Origin: Tigriopus japonicus
Lineage: Eukaryota > Arthropoda > Copepoda > Harpacticoida > Harpacticidae
Reading direction: 5' to 3'
DNA: 64,000 nt
NCBI GenBank assembly: GCA_010645155.1
Contig: CM021317.1
Location: forward strand, 14,300,695-14,364,694
The notes under the pieces were generated by a model that worked only from the letters and a program-made list of their open reading frames with translations, was not told the DNA's origin and did no database searches. Of the stretch, positions 1-12,600 are shown piece after piece (positions within the stretch are counted from its first letter, which is position 1; each line of letters opens with the position of its first letter). Position numbers and translations under genes: made by a program.

Positions 1-3000
1 TTCGCGGTCTTGATCTTGGTGGAACATTTCCCGTCCCACGGCCTTCTTCAGGTCTAATTTGGGCGCTTTGGACGTGATCTGCTCGAGGATTTTCATGTTC
101 TTGTCCTTTTCGGTGTCACTCACCAACGGGTCAAATTTGCGTTTTTTGCCCTTGGGCGGTTTGATGTTCTTTTCTAGGGAACCGGGCAAATTGGGCTGGA
201 ACTTGCCCAGAGAAGCCGTGGACTTTTTGGCCAATTCGGCGGCCTTTTTGAGGTCATTGGGATTCTTGCCCGTTTGCTTCTCCACCATAGGAGTGACTCC
301 AACTTTGGGGATTTTCACGTTCTTGTTGCGGGCCACATTGCGCAACCTCTGTAGTTCGTTTTTGGCCACACGCTCGCGTTTACTCTCGATGGCCTTGTCG
401 AAAGGATCCTCGTCATCCGGAGCATTGCCCTAAAAGTTAAGGGAACTCGAAGATGATTTCTGAACCATGTCGGGTTCTAAGCGACCACATATTTGATGCT
501 CCACGACTCACCTTGTAGGGCATCATCCAGTTCTTGGTCTGTTCAGCCACAGCCTTTTTGTAACCAAATCGGGGAATCCAATCTTTGACCACATCGTCCC
601 ACACCATGGACGTCTTCTTTTTCTGTACGATACCTTCAAAATAATATCATTTTGAATTCGAAATGATCAAGACTCAATCACCGCCTTTTGTCTTTTCTCT
701 TACCTTTCTCCTTGGCGAATTTTTCCCATTTGGTCATAGGTTTAGGTTTGGGAATGGGCTTTTCGCGGGGTAAAGGCGTGGCCGGGGCGGGCAACTCGGC
801 GCAAGTCACCTCTTCCACGCGAACAATGGGCAAACTAAACACGCGATTCAATAATACCTGAAATGACAAGAAGACCACGCACTAGGTAGGGCTTACTACG
901 TATATTAGGCATCCTAACAGTTCTCGGGGATGCTGGGATCCAAATCTTTGAATCAAGTTGACCATCCGTCTTATGATCGAACGCCTCGTTCTTTTTCAAA
1001 GACGGTAAGAACGTTTGTGGGAGACAATGAGTAGAGCCTTTTCTACCGGCCACACGAACTCGAAACGCCGCGTTTGTGATCACTGTAGGGACGGGCAAAT
1101 AGTGTAAAGAGATTTTTGGTAACATAAACCCATTTTTCTGCACTTTTGCACTTTTCACCTTTATTTGCACTTTTTATTTACGTTTTCGGCCAAAATTGAC
1201 AAATTGTTAAGAAAATGTAGTGGCTTTTGTAAGAATTTTTAGTTTCAAGATCAAATTTTGAACTAGTCAAAAAAGCTTGCATTTGCAATCAACCATTCTT
1301 AGCACCTTGAAGAAATATGTGCATTTCAGATGCAAAACTCACACTTTATTCACCATCTTGGCTTTAACTATAACATCCTGTTTACTAAACTAAATATTAG
1401 ACAATAGAGCCTCATTGCATGCAACCAGTAGCAAACCTAAAGAAACTCATGTTATGGTAATGGAATGATCTATAAACAATATAGATTGCAGAATTAGGTT
1501 TGTTGCCTACAAAGATCACTATTTCTAAAAAAGCCCGTTATAAACTTAAAATCATCTAGCTAAGGATACATCAATGTAGCAGTACACATTGTTAAATTGA
1601 CTTGGAGATATTACTTTTAAGTTCCAAAAGTATTTGAGAACAGTTTTGATGTGATGAGACAATGAATGCCACATTTGAAATTGAGTTCTGGTAATTAGGC
1701 CATGGGCCAAATATTGAAGTAATGTCGCTAAAAACTTGCTTAAAACACATTTATGACTATTTTCTTTGATGCAATTGCTAGGCACACGTGGGTATTTTTC
1801 TGTTCAATTTTCAATGTCTATTTTTGAACAATTTAAAGGACGAAAACGGAGTGATGTAAAGCCATATAAAACAATTGCTAAGTATATTTCGACAATATTT
1901 TAGGTACATACATCCACGAGACCACCTTAGGAATGAAAAATTCAGAAGATTGTTGACTAGAGTATTTTTCATGACTTTACATCCTTTTTGCTAGTGACCT
2001 AATTAATAGAACTCTATTACTTGTGCGGCATTGTCTCTTCACCTCAAACTAGTCTCAAATGTCTTTAGAACTTGTAAATGACTTCTCCTGCTCAATTAGG
2101 AGCCGTGGGTACTCCATGAATGATGTTTTAAGTCCAAAAAAAGTTATTTGTTCTTTTTTGGCATTTATTTACACTTTTTTGACATTTATTTGCTCTTTTT
2201 AGACACTTATTTCCTCTTTTTTTGACATTTTTTTGCTCTTTTTTGACATTTATTTGCACTTTCAACATTTTTCTGCACTTTGATTTGCACTTTTGGGCAC
2301 ATTTTTTTGCAACTTTTGGTAACTAAAACGGTAAGATTATTTGCACTTTCTGCCCGTCCCTAGTGATCAGCATTAGTAAGGGTGGTTGGCGCTCAGATCT
2401 CATCCAGTTGCGCCTTACGCCCAAACTTGAAATGGCCGGGGTAGCTTGGCTTAAATTTACGCGACAAAATCCTCCGTTCGCGTTAGAATTTCTGAGAGAA
2501 ATGCCTCTAGCTCCCGAACAGTCCAGAACACGGTATTTTGGACTATAAGGAACGAAGCGCAAAAGTAATCCCATGGAGGCTCACTTTTCTGAAAGTTGCC
2601 CTGAGATCGAGCGGTTAAAAAAACTGGGAAAAGAAATACATGACGTGTGCGACAACTTCCGGGCTTTACCCTATTTTCAAGCTCATCATGTCATTGCCTC
2701 TCTGAATCTCGAGCTGCGTTGCCAACCCGAATCGGTTTCCCAGCTCGAAGCTCTTTTAGGAAGTTCCAAAATTGGAGCACCATCATTGATTTATTCGTTG
2801 ATTGATTTTTCTTTTGTAGCTGAAAAGGTTGCGCGATTGTAATCGATACAAAGCGCGTCATTCGATGTAAAAAAAGGGTCATGTTAGGGCTTAAACTACT
2901 GAATTGATAGATTAAAAAGTCAAGAGTGATAAAATATGTGATTTCTCGATGAGTTTGAATTGGCGGATCTAGAAAGTCCCTGAACATAGGCTTGGTCGGG

Positions 3001-3562
3001 AATGTTGGATAGATATCTATTCAAACGGGTTTTGAATGATAAAAGTGGGTCGTTAGATGAAAACATTCTTCTTAGTTCTGAACGTCAAAGATTGTGTAAA
3101 CGTTACTCACCGGACCCAATGCAAAACAGCTGTGTGTTTTAACCAAATTTAAACCTAACCTAACTCAAACCTAACCTAACCTACTTTAAACCTAATTTAA
3201 CCTTAATTAAAACCTTACTTAACCTAATTTAAACCTGAGAGGCGTGACGTCACATCTCATGGAATCCGGTGATTAATGATTATAAAAAGATTGTACAACT
3301 TCGGAGCATGATCCCGGTCAAAGTTCTTTAGGAGATGGACTGATTGGTTGATTGATTGATTGATTACCTGGGCGTTGTTGCGAGCCAAATTGTCCAAATC
3401 GAGCGGACCGTCCGAGGAGGCGTTCAAGGCATTGGGATCGCTGATCAAGAGGTGTCCCGGATCCAAGTGCCATTCCAAAGGTCCGGAAACCACTTGGCAA
3501 AAAGGCAAATCGGCGCCTAAAGACGCGGCCCGCTCCAAAACGCCGGAGACATCCACACTCAT
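1..3562 (-). CDS. RRS1: RRS1, ribosome biogenesis regulatory protein (5' part; 3' end beyond window)
   Basis: RRS1 acts in the nucleolus with RPF2 to load the 5S RNP (5S rRNA, RPL5, RPL11) onto pre-60S particles. Four exons join in phase: 3562-3368 (65 codons), 857-704, 633-512, and 429 to base 1. GT donors and AG acceptors are present at each junction, and the frame stays open for 300 residues. Hallmarks read directly are LLNRVFSLP, RVEE, LPREKP, the WEKFAKEKG block followed by a KKKTSMVWDD block, RFGYKKA, and a basic RVAKNELQRLRN segment. The human protein is about 365 residues, so roughly the last 60, normally a lysine-rich tail, should lie left of the window. The start is the first ATG (3562-3560) of the conserved N-terminal frame. 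Intron 1 is 2.5 kb and holds a hAT-like element; introns 2 and 3 are 70 and 82 bp. The gene is divergent to GMCL1. Identification is firm. Confidence 0.93.
1086..2362 (+). mobile_element. hAT-like non-autonomous element, copy 1 (in RRS1 intron 1)
   Basis: The ends are imperfect terminal inverted repeats: TAGGGACGGGCAAATAGTG on the left, and a right end reading TAGGGACGGGCAGAAAGTG on the other strand. Flanks are GTGATCA-CT-G on the left and GTGATCAG on the right, consistent with an 8-bp target duplication carrying a 2-bp insertion on the left. The interior is AT-rich with subterminal tracts of TTTGCACTTTT / TTTGACATTTATT and no coding potential. A second copy lies at 31452-34442 and a diverged remnant at about 5440-5672. 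Assignment to hAT rests on the 8-bp duplication and TAGGG-type ends. Confidence 0.85.
3151..3236. repeat. Degenerate CCTAA (arthropod telomere-type) repeat
   Basis: The stretch is a run of AACCTAACCTAA-like units, the complement of TTAGG, decaying into AACCTAATTTAA variants. TTAGG is the usual arthropod telomere unit, so this is an interstitial telomere-like tract inside RRS1 intron 1. A similar tract is at 50935-50980. Confidence 0.6.
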
Positions 3563-6500
3563 GATGGCTCAAAGCGGCCGGAATCTCTAAGCTCAAGGAA
3601 AGGGGATTCTATTTCGAAGCGATATCTTCCCTTTGACCCATGTGCGTTTTGTTTTGTTGTTTTACACGCGTTGTGTTGATTGGCAGCCAAACGGGGTGAC
3701 CGGAATTGTACAAATCTAGGCTTCCAACTGGCGGATTGAGGTTCACGAGACCTCGCGATGAGGTTACAGCCAGCCCATTCGTCGTCTGAGGGTGATGACG
3801 CGATGAAAATTGGCCGTGTTTTATGATCTCGGTATCCGGGGTGAACTGAGTGAATTTGGGTCTAGGTTTTATTCTTGCGGTTGCGGGATTTCGAATGTCA
3901 CCCCGGGAATGGTCACCCTGAATTTTGTTGGGCCAGTGACGTAATCAATCCAGAGAAAGACGTAGATGGGTAGAGAGAGGAAAACGTTTGTCGAATAGGT
4001 CCCTTGTTTATTCTGTTTATCATGTTTATAAATCCAGGTCAGGTCAGGTCAACTCATACAGTGATAAAATGTCATACACAGTATAAATTGGCCTATCAAA
4101 TGGTAAAAACTTTGAAATAGTTGAATTGAATGTGATATCTCAGAAGGGTTGACTCGAAATGTTTCAGTACAGCAAAAGAAATGAAGAAAAAAATGCGCAT
4201 CATCCTCCAGTTCACAATTAAAAAAACGCCGGAGGAGCCTAATGGAGAAGGGGAAAGTAACTTATTCGTGAAATAATTGGCGATTTTTTTACATTATACA
4301 ATGACAACAAAAGATTGAATCTGTGGCAGGATCTTCATAATTGGTCGTGAGTGAAGGTAAAATAAGTTGTGACAGACAGGCTTGTAGTAATCCAATGACA
4401 CTATCAGGCTCCTGAAATGTTGCACTTTCGAGGTGGACACTTTCTAATGGTTAAGAGAGTCAGCTCAAAACTTTAACTCACCCCCCAATATTAGATTTTA
4501 TAAATGCCTATTTGAACTTTAGATAAATACTTAGTTGCTTTTAAGCATTATCATTTATTATATCTACCCAATGTCCCTCAACACTACTGATGGGAAAAGT
4601 TGATATTTTTGAGGCTTGATGCCATTTCATGCCTGACATCAAGCTTTTCAAGTACAAAGGAATGTGAAGGGAAATCAAAGTTGCCTTTTGGACTTGAGTG
4701 GGATTGAGAATGTATGGCAAATAATATTTAATTGCTTAGTCTGGAAATGCTTAAATTTAGTTTATTTTTATTTTCTTTTTGAGCCACTGATGTTCAATAA
4801 CTTGAAGGCATATCTACACTATTTCCTATGAAAAAATACCTTGCAGACGCAAGGAACAATGGAAGTATTTGTTAAAAGGGACCCTTACAATATGGCCACA
4901 CCATTTGAAACTAGTCTTGTTGATAGGTGATCTGATCTCTCTTTAGCAACAGTGCACTAGATTGTTGAAATCACACTGATGAAGTTATCTTTTGGCTTCT
5001 CTTGCTCCACTAGAATCATTAGACATTAATTCAACTACTTTACTGTAGTTGGCAGACCTAGAGAAACACCTAAAACTTTTTTTGAAGAACAAATGTGTTT
5101 TTCCTACATATTTTTTTCTGATGCCATTTCAACAGGGTGGCCATTTGATTGCTCACTTCGCACTAACCCGGCACAGAGTTTCTTTGAGCTGGAGAAGTCA
5201 TTTTTAAATTGTAAAAAATTTTGAGATGTAAATACAATGCCAAACATTTATTTGAATAGGTCACCAGAAAAAAAAAACTCTGTAATGTTACATCAACGTG
5301 CTTAAAACAAATACTTGAAAATTTACTTTGACATAAGTCTTAGATGTACTGAGAGGAGTGCTATGCTAAGATTATTTGGATATCACTGGCCTTTTTTAGC
5401 CTGCTTGAAGGATCGAATAGGAGGGTCGTTACATCAATTAGGCAAACCACCGAGTAGATTTCGAAAATATTTTAGGTAGACACATCCATAAGATTATTTG
5501 AGACTTAAGTAGAAATAATGGTTCAAAAAATTAACTTTCAACTTGTATTAAGGTACCTAATATTGTTTTTTTGCCCGTGACTTAATCAACAGAATTCAAA
5601 CATTTATGGGGTATTGCATTCACACCTCAAAACGGGGCTCAAATGTTTTTGGAATTTAAAAATGACTTCTCTCGCTCACAGAAATACCTTGTCGGGTTGG
5701 TGAACTCACTCTAAGTATCTCTGTGCATGGAATGGGTCGGAATCATTGAAGTCTGTTAAATACTAGAGAGAGTGTATTCGTGAAAATGTGTCACCCGTTG
5801 CCATCTTTTGAGTAGACACAAGTGCGGGAACATTTGAAATGCGCGACTAGGCAAACGACAACCAGGCAATTGATGAATCAAAGACGGAATTGAGTAATGT
5901 TTTTGGGTCAATTTTTGATTTTGTTAGTGGTCATTTTCTCGAAAGAACTGAAGACGTCACTTGGCAAGGATACCTTGGATTTGAATACTACAACTAGGAG
6001 CTTTCTGCCAATTTATGGAATACGTCACTGATAGGAAGAACACAAATTAAAGCTTTTGCGCTGCCGTAGGATTAATCCAAAACATTTTTGGACAAAAACC
6101 AACTTGTGGCTTCAAGAACGAGTTTAAAAAAGTTGGTCTTGATTCGCACGTTTGGTCACATTAATTGTCCGCTCAACAGTTGTGAGGGATACATTTTCCT
6201 CATAAATTCAAGGCATACCGCCCACTTTGCCAAATCAGCCGGACTAAAGCTGCACGCTATCTAGTGAATAATAAACGCTCTATGGTCGGAATTCAGGGGA
6301 TTCGTTTCGGTCAAATCGAGCTCAATTTTGCCTCCGACTCAGATCCTTTCCCTACCCGGTAACCTTAAAAATAGCTTGGCATAGGGCTTTAAAATAACCC
6401 ATCACTCATTCATACTAGAATAGGCATTTTACCTACCGAAGAGATTTGATTCCCGCGTAGAAATCTATCCCTCCATTTTTCAATCTTACTCTTCCCGGGT

Positions 6501-6621
6501 CACCTCGTTCGTGTCATCCGAGGGTCACAACCGTCACAACAACAACACTCACTCAGTCAGTCAATCATCGCTTCATTCGTTCAGGTTTCAACCCAATCCT
6601 AATCCATCCCAAAATTTCACC
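3563..6621. other. Divergent intergenic region between RRS1 and GMCL1
   Basis: This 3.06-kb stretch separates the start codons of two divergent genes and must hold both promoters. No TATA box is obvious for either gene. About 5440-5672 is a diverged remnant of the hAT-like element at 1086-2362 (shared segments around AATATTTTAGGTA and TCAAATGT). The last 130 bases before GMCL1 carry CTCAGTCAGTCAA, a plausible initiator, followed by a CAACAACAAC-rich probable 5' UTR. No other gene is visible. Confidence 0.6.
5440..5672 (+). repeat. Diverged remnant of the 1086-2362 hAT-like element
   Basis: It aligns by eye to about 1860-2100 of copy 1 through shared stretches: TTTCGA-AATATTTTAGGTA, CACATCCA, GTGACTTAAT, TCTCAAATGT and AATGACTTCTC. 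The termini were not recognised. It shows the family is old enough to decay. Confidence 0.55.
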
Positions 6622-9600
6622 ATGGGCGCCCGTTTTTCGGGGATGGCCCCTCGACAAGAAGACGAAGAAGAAGAAGAAATAATAATGGCGGAAGAAGAGG
6701 CTCCAGACCAGCCTCAAGGTTCCCCTGAAGAAGAGGCTTTTTTTCACGCGGGTCGTCATCGCGCTTTGAAACGCCGCCGCGGGACAGTTTTATCCGCTGG
6801 ATCCCGAGAATCCCGCGAATCTCAACTGGATCGCTATTTGAGCACGCCTACGCCCAAAAAGCTGAAAACCACGTCCAAGTACATTTATGACACCCTGTTC
6901 ACGGCCTCTCACAACTCGGATGTGAGCGTGGAAGCCATGGGACGCACTTGGGCCCTCCATAAAGTGAGTCCCAATTAAGAGGTTCTTGCCATTCTTGCCT
7001 TGGAACGCTGAGTTCACCTAAATTTGAGTAGGAATTCGATATGAACGGCTCTAAGAGAAATATTTTCTCATTCCTTCTCCTTGTATCAGGTCTCAATCTA
7101 TCAATGGAACTGTGGCGCTTGAAAAGTGGGTTCACTCACGCCTCTTGAAGACTGTCAATGGGTTTTTTAGCATTTTATCCTGACGCATGGCAATTTTCAA
7201 GGATTCACCGCGTTCATTTTCATAATTTCATTAGGTTAGGATTCAATTCGGTTAGTTTAGGTCTAGATGAGGGTATGAAATAACCAATTACTCCAATCCG
7301 TTACGCCAAAGTAGTATCGAACTGGAGACGGTTAAGCCATGGAGTGCAAAACACCCTTAAAACGTTGATGAGAATCCCCTAACATGAATAGCGCGGGTTC
7401 TTCCAGAAACGCGTAATTCGTTGCGCTCAGTTTTCTTTTTTCTTTCTTCCCCTTTTGATTGAAATCAAATCGATGCCAACAAATTGATGCAGGCGCTTTT
7501 TCGACGAAATGGCTTTCCTATATAACTTCGTTTATAGCTACTTCCCCTCTTCCGTTTCAAGTTTGATAACAAAATGGCTAACACTTTTCAGTTCCAAGTC
7601 CAATAAATGCACTAAACCAGTTATTTAGCCACCTTTTTGGACATGCCTTAGTGAAAATTGATTTATCTTTCAGCATTATCTGAAACAATCCCCCTACTTT
7701 CGGTCCATGTTTTCGGGTGCTTGGCGCGAGAGCGAGGACAAAGTGATCAAGATCACCATTGCCGATCCCAATGTTGACGTGGCATCCTTGAATCTAGCCC
7801 TCGGATCTCTCTACCAAGATGAGGTCTCCGTGGTCCCCGCACAAGTGAGTATTTTTTCACCTAGGCATGTGAACTGACGTCTTTTGAACAGTGAACTTCG
7901 TCTCTCTAAAGGTGATTCCGGTCTTAGCCACTGCCACATTATTGCAAATGGAGAGCCTCATCCAGAAATGTCGCGAAATTATGTTCGAAAGCCTGAACTA
8001 CAAAACGGCCATCGCATTTCTCACGGCCGCGGAAACTTATGGATTACTTGAATTGCGCGAGGTAAGTTTTAGACGGGTGACTTGCAAGGAGTTTCATCTT
8101 TCTCACATAAGATTGTTGTACGTCCTCTTTTACTGCGATTTTTAGGGATTTTTGGCTCCTTTTCACAATTTTTCAAGTTGCCAGATTCTCTATCTCAACA
8201 AAATGAGGCTTTTTTCAAAATCGGACATATTTTTGCAAACACGTAGGATTTTCAGGGCAATTGACTCCGAACCATCCCTCTTTCTGCTAAAGCAAAAAGA
8301 ATAGCAGTTTTTGGCAAGACTTTCGCAATTTCCATTCACGTGCTTGTACCGGCTAAAACCTCCACCAATTGTCCTTTTGGACAATAGGAGGTGCCCTTGT
8401 TTGATGGAAAATTACATGTTGCTCTTTGATTCAAATTAATTGATATGACAAAAAGTTCATACAACCAAGCTGAAATTAAGCATAAGAGCTTTGAATAATG
8501 GGCCAAACAGCGGGTAAAATTCGATTTTTCCCTGACCAGCCAGAAATAAAAAAGGCCTTGGCCAATAGCTGAGGCATCCAGGTCTTTCATGATCATTGCT
8601 CTAATTGTAACATGCAAAAAGCCAGCAACAACGCATCACGGAGTAACCTTTTTATCTTGGCCTTTTTGAAAGAGATTAACAAAAACATCTCTAAAAGCCA
8701 ACTTTTCCCATGTCTTGAAAGACACTACCAATTATGTAAGGTCCAAAAGCATACCCATTCGTCTGCAAGTCCCCACACGGAGGAGATGTGTTTTAGAATA
8801 ATAATCGGCATGGTAGCGTTGAAAAAAAAAAACTTTTAAGGCCGTATTATTGCAATTATTTCGCAATTATTTTGGTGGTTTGGGAACAAATAAGAATTAA
8901 TTATTTGGGCAAAAACTCGTAATTAAAATTGTCCGCTCTACTGATTGGTTAATGCAATAAACACTATGTTTTTCGGCCATTATCAAAACCGCTTGGGCTT
9001 TTACTATTTTGACACTCCCTCAACGAAATAATGGAGGGGATTTTGGTATCAGTGAGTGGCTAATGATGTTCTTTTGTTTTAGGAATGCATGCGTTGGCTT
9101 CAAGTGAATTTATTGCACCACATGCCCGAAAGGCCGGAAGCTCTGCGGGAAATTAGTCCGGCCATTATGCAAGAGGCCATCGGATCCACGGACTTATTTG
9201 TGCTTCAAACGGAAGTGTCCATCTACGGTTTGCTTCGCTTGTGGACGTTTCTCCGGATTCATCCCGAATGGAAGGGGGATGCCCAAGACGTCGTACAACA
9301 ACCTCATCAATTTTTTGTGGTAAGCCCAACAAAACAATCAAATAGTGTCGAGTTTTGGCCCTACATCTCTTGGATGATGTTTTTATTGCATGGTTAAATA
9401 TTTTTAAAATAGGACACGTTAATACTGAATGAACAACTGAATAGAGGGCCAGATTTGATGGGGCGGGGAAACAGATATTGGATTAGGCGGCCTCGGTGTA
9501 ACCAGCGGGACACGGGGCGGGCCCGTAAACGGGTCCTTGATTATTCTCCTCGGCCGGTTCGACATAATCGGCAGGTTTGGGGGCGGGTCCAAACACGGGA

Positions 9601-12600
9601 CCTTGATTCTCTTGGTTTTGGTTATCGTCAGCGGGGGCTTGTCCCCAACGAGATCGACGGATGGCCTTCATGGCCGGACTTTGAATGGCCGAACCGTTGA
9701 CGGCCTCACGACCAAACAGTCCGGTACTTTGGGGCAGGGCGGCAGTTTGAGGCGCTTGGACTTGGGCCTCTTGGGCCCCACGTCGGGCTTGAGAGCGGGG
9801 ACGTTGAGGTTGGGTCTGCTCTTGGGCCACCTTCCCTCGGGATCGTTGTTGTACTGGAGCGGGCGCACTGACTTCGGCGGCCTCCGTCGCTTTGGGCCGT
9901 TCTTCGGGTTGAGCGGCCCGTTTTCCGCGACCTCGGGCTTGCGTAGCTTTAGCGGCGGGTTTGGGTTGGGCGGGTTTAGCTCGAGATCGCGGAGGATTGG
10001 CGGGAGCGGCCGGGCTCTCTTTAGCGGGTTCAGCGGACTCCGGATTGGCTGACTTGGCTGAGCGGGCGGGAGCTTTGCACGCGGCTGCGGTGGGTTGGGT
10101 CTGTTGGCGTTGTCCCCAACGCTTTTTGGGCGCCACTTGCTCCACCGCTGAAGCCGGTTCAGGAGTGGCCTGCCTAGCCTCAACGGTGGTGCTTTGAACC
10201 GGTGCAGTGGCGGTCACTTTTTTGACGCCTTTGGTTTTCTTTTCGGTCTTGGCCGGGGCTGGTTTGGCACTTTGGGCCCGGCCCTTGGCCATTTTAGCTT
10301 TTTTGGCTTGAGGAGCTCCACTCTGAGGCTCCGCCGTTCGTTTTCGGGCTGCTGGCACCGCGGCTTTGGGCGCAGCCGCTTCTTGTGCCAGTTTCTCCGG
10401 CAGTTTGAATAAACCTGAGGCGCCTTTGCCTTGTCCCACGTTCTTTAAACTGCCGTTCTTGGTGCCTCCCACCAAGGCTTTTTTCAAATGGTTGTTGACG
10501 GGCTTTTGATCATTGCCCACGGTGAAATTGGCCATAATATACTTCAAAATAGCTTGACGACTGGATCCTTTTCGGTCTTGCAAATGTTTCAATGCCTCCT
10601 GAACCATCTTGGCGTAGGTGGGATGGGCGACGGGGGCCTTGGTTTTAGCCGCTACAACCGGAGCCACGGCGTTGGTTACCTTCACGGCCACTGGAGCCTT
10701 AGCCGGCGAAGCCGATTTAGCGGCCTTAGCCGCTCTTCCGCGCTTCAACACGCCTTGAGCCCGTGGAACGGGCGTTCGAGATACTACGGCCAAAGTCATT
10801 GTAGATTTTGGGATTGAAAGCTTCAGGGCTCTCAAGAACAAAAGGGATGTGATGTAACGGATGTGTGAGTTTCGGGTTCTGGACACTGAATGGTGTTTCG
10901 AGCGCATCTTCCCTTCTTATATATATTGTGACGTCATGCGCGAGCGAACCGAAACGAGGCGTTCGATTCGTACTTCATCCAGGATGATGCAGTTGAATCC
11001 AGTTTCAGTCAGAAGGAAAAGAGCGCGGGAGGTTGAGTGACCGACTGTTCCAGAGATGGTCTCTGAGCTCAGATCCGGATTTAAAACGGCGGTAGTTTAC
11101 TTTTGAACCGCTCCTACGATCCTTTTGGGGGCGGATTTGACCTTGTCCGATCGATTTTGATGCTCTAAAAGAGTACTTATATCTGTAAAATCACGCGTCA
11201 TGCAAAGATATCATGCAGTGGTTGAGGTATGCATTTGGTTGTACGCGCGTCATTGAAAAACGGAGGGAGGGTGTTTTGTACCTTTGGCATAGAAAAGGAA
11301 ACCAGACTGATCTGGATCGGGCGAAGGCTGAAAAGGAAAACGGGGTCGAGGAAATGAACGTTGGAAAAGGAGGGATCATCTTCACTTGGTGTCGTAGTTG
11401 AAAGGGGGAAATTTAATATATATTGCCAAAGTGAGAAAAACGTTCAAAACGAATGAAATTTTTTTTTGTTGTTGTTTGTCAACATTGACTAATAACCAGT
11501 GACTAAGGCAGTCATTGAAAATGATAACCTCACTGTTAAGTGTGATCTACAATGATTAAGAAAATAAAAAAGTTGACGTTAAGGGGAAAGATAAGTTGTT
11601 GATGCGACCAAATGGTCGTTGGCATTGATATATGAATTACTATGGTGTAAGTTAGCTTTTATATTGACTTAGAGGAAGATTTCAAGCTTGAAATCTTAGG
11701 ATCAGGACAAATTTTAAGTAATGTCAAACATTTTTTTCCTTCTATTTGTTTCCATTTTAATGTGTCATTCGAAGAAAACTTCCTATTCCTGGTGTTCGTT
11801 CTACTCTTCCGTGGTAATTTTTGGTTGAGTTACTGCAAAGACTGGTTTGGTGCTTCATGTAACTATTTCGTACAGCAAAATATTCCTTGCTATTTTTTCT
11901 TTAATTGTAAGAATTATGTAGAAATTGTGTCATGGCCGTTTGTTACTAAAGCATAAACTCGCAACCTTTTTTCGTGTTCCATGTCTGCTCTTACATGTTA
12001 AATTATCGTTGAGTTACTTCAATACCACACACATTTTAGGAAAAGCACATTCACCAATACTTATTCGTTTTGATGAAACTCTTATTCTATAGAACCATCT
12101 TCGGCATTTGTCATGTTGGAACAAAAGAACAATTGCCTTCAAAAAATCACGGAAATAAGACCAAATCATTCCAGTTATTCCTGTATGAATCAACCGAAAG
12201 CAGACAAACCCTGTTACAGACGTATTTGGAAAAACGTTTCTTTTTATTCATCAAAGATTGTGTTTTTTAAGGAAGGAAATGTAATATTTCTAAACGACTT
12301 TATTCGATCTCTTTGCGACCGACCTAAGCCGTAAACAATGATCGATTCTTTTGCTTGCTACAGAAATTTTAAGTAAAACACTTTCCACATTCTCATTCTT
12401 GTTGATGGAAACCTTGTTGACAGTTGCTTTTACTTTTTGCCTGCTTGCAAATGGTCCTCTGATAAACACATTGTGGGCGAGAAAACGTTGCGAATTGAAA
12501 AAGTCAGGTGATTGAACAGAGGCAAGAAGCACGGAAATCATGGAGTGGGAGGCTAGAAATGAGAATTATGATTTCCAATGGAAACAAAACAATTGCGTTC

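Noticed and set aside
59..433. 124-residue plus-strand frame at the window start
   Set aside because: It is antisense to RRS1 exon 4.
835..1170. 111-residue minus frame
   Set aside because: It lies across the RRS1 intron 1 acceptor and part of the hAT-like element and has no motifs.
6511..6621. Upstream GTG start for GMCL1
   Set aside because: GTG is not a normal eukaryotic start; the ATG at 6622 has a strong context and a myristoylation signal.
9455..10817. Several plus-strand frames of 70-171 residues
   Set aside because: They are antisense shadows of the GC-rich H1 coding sequence.
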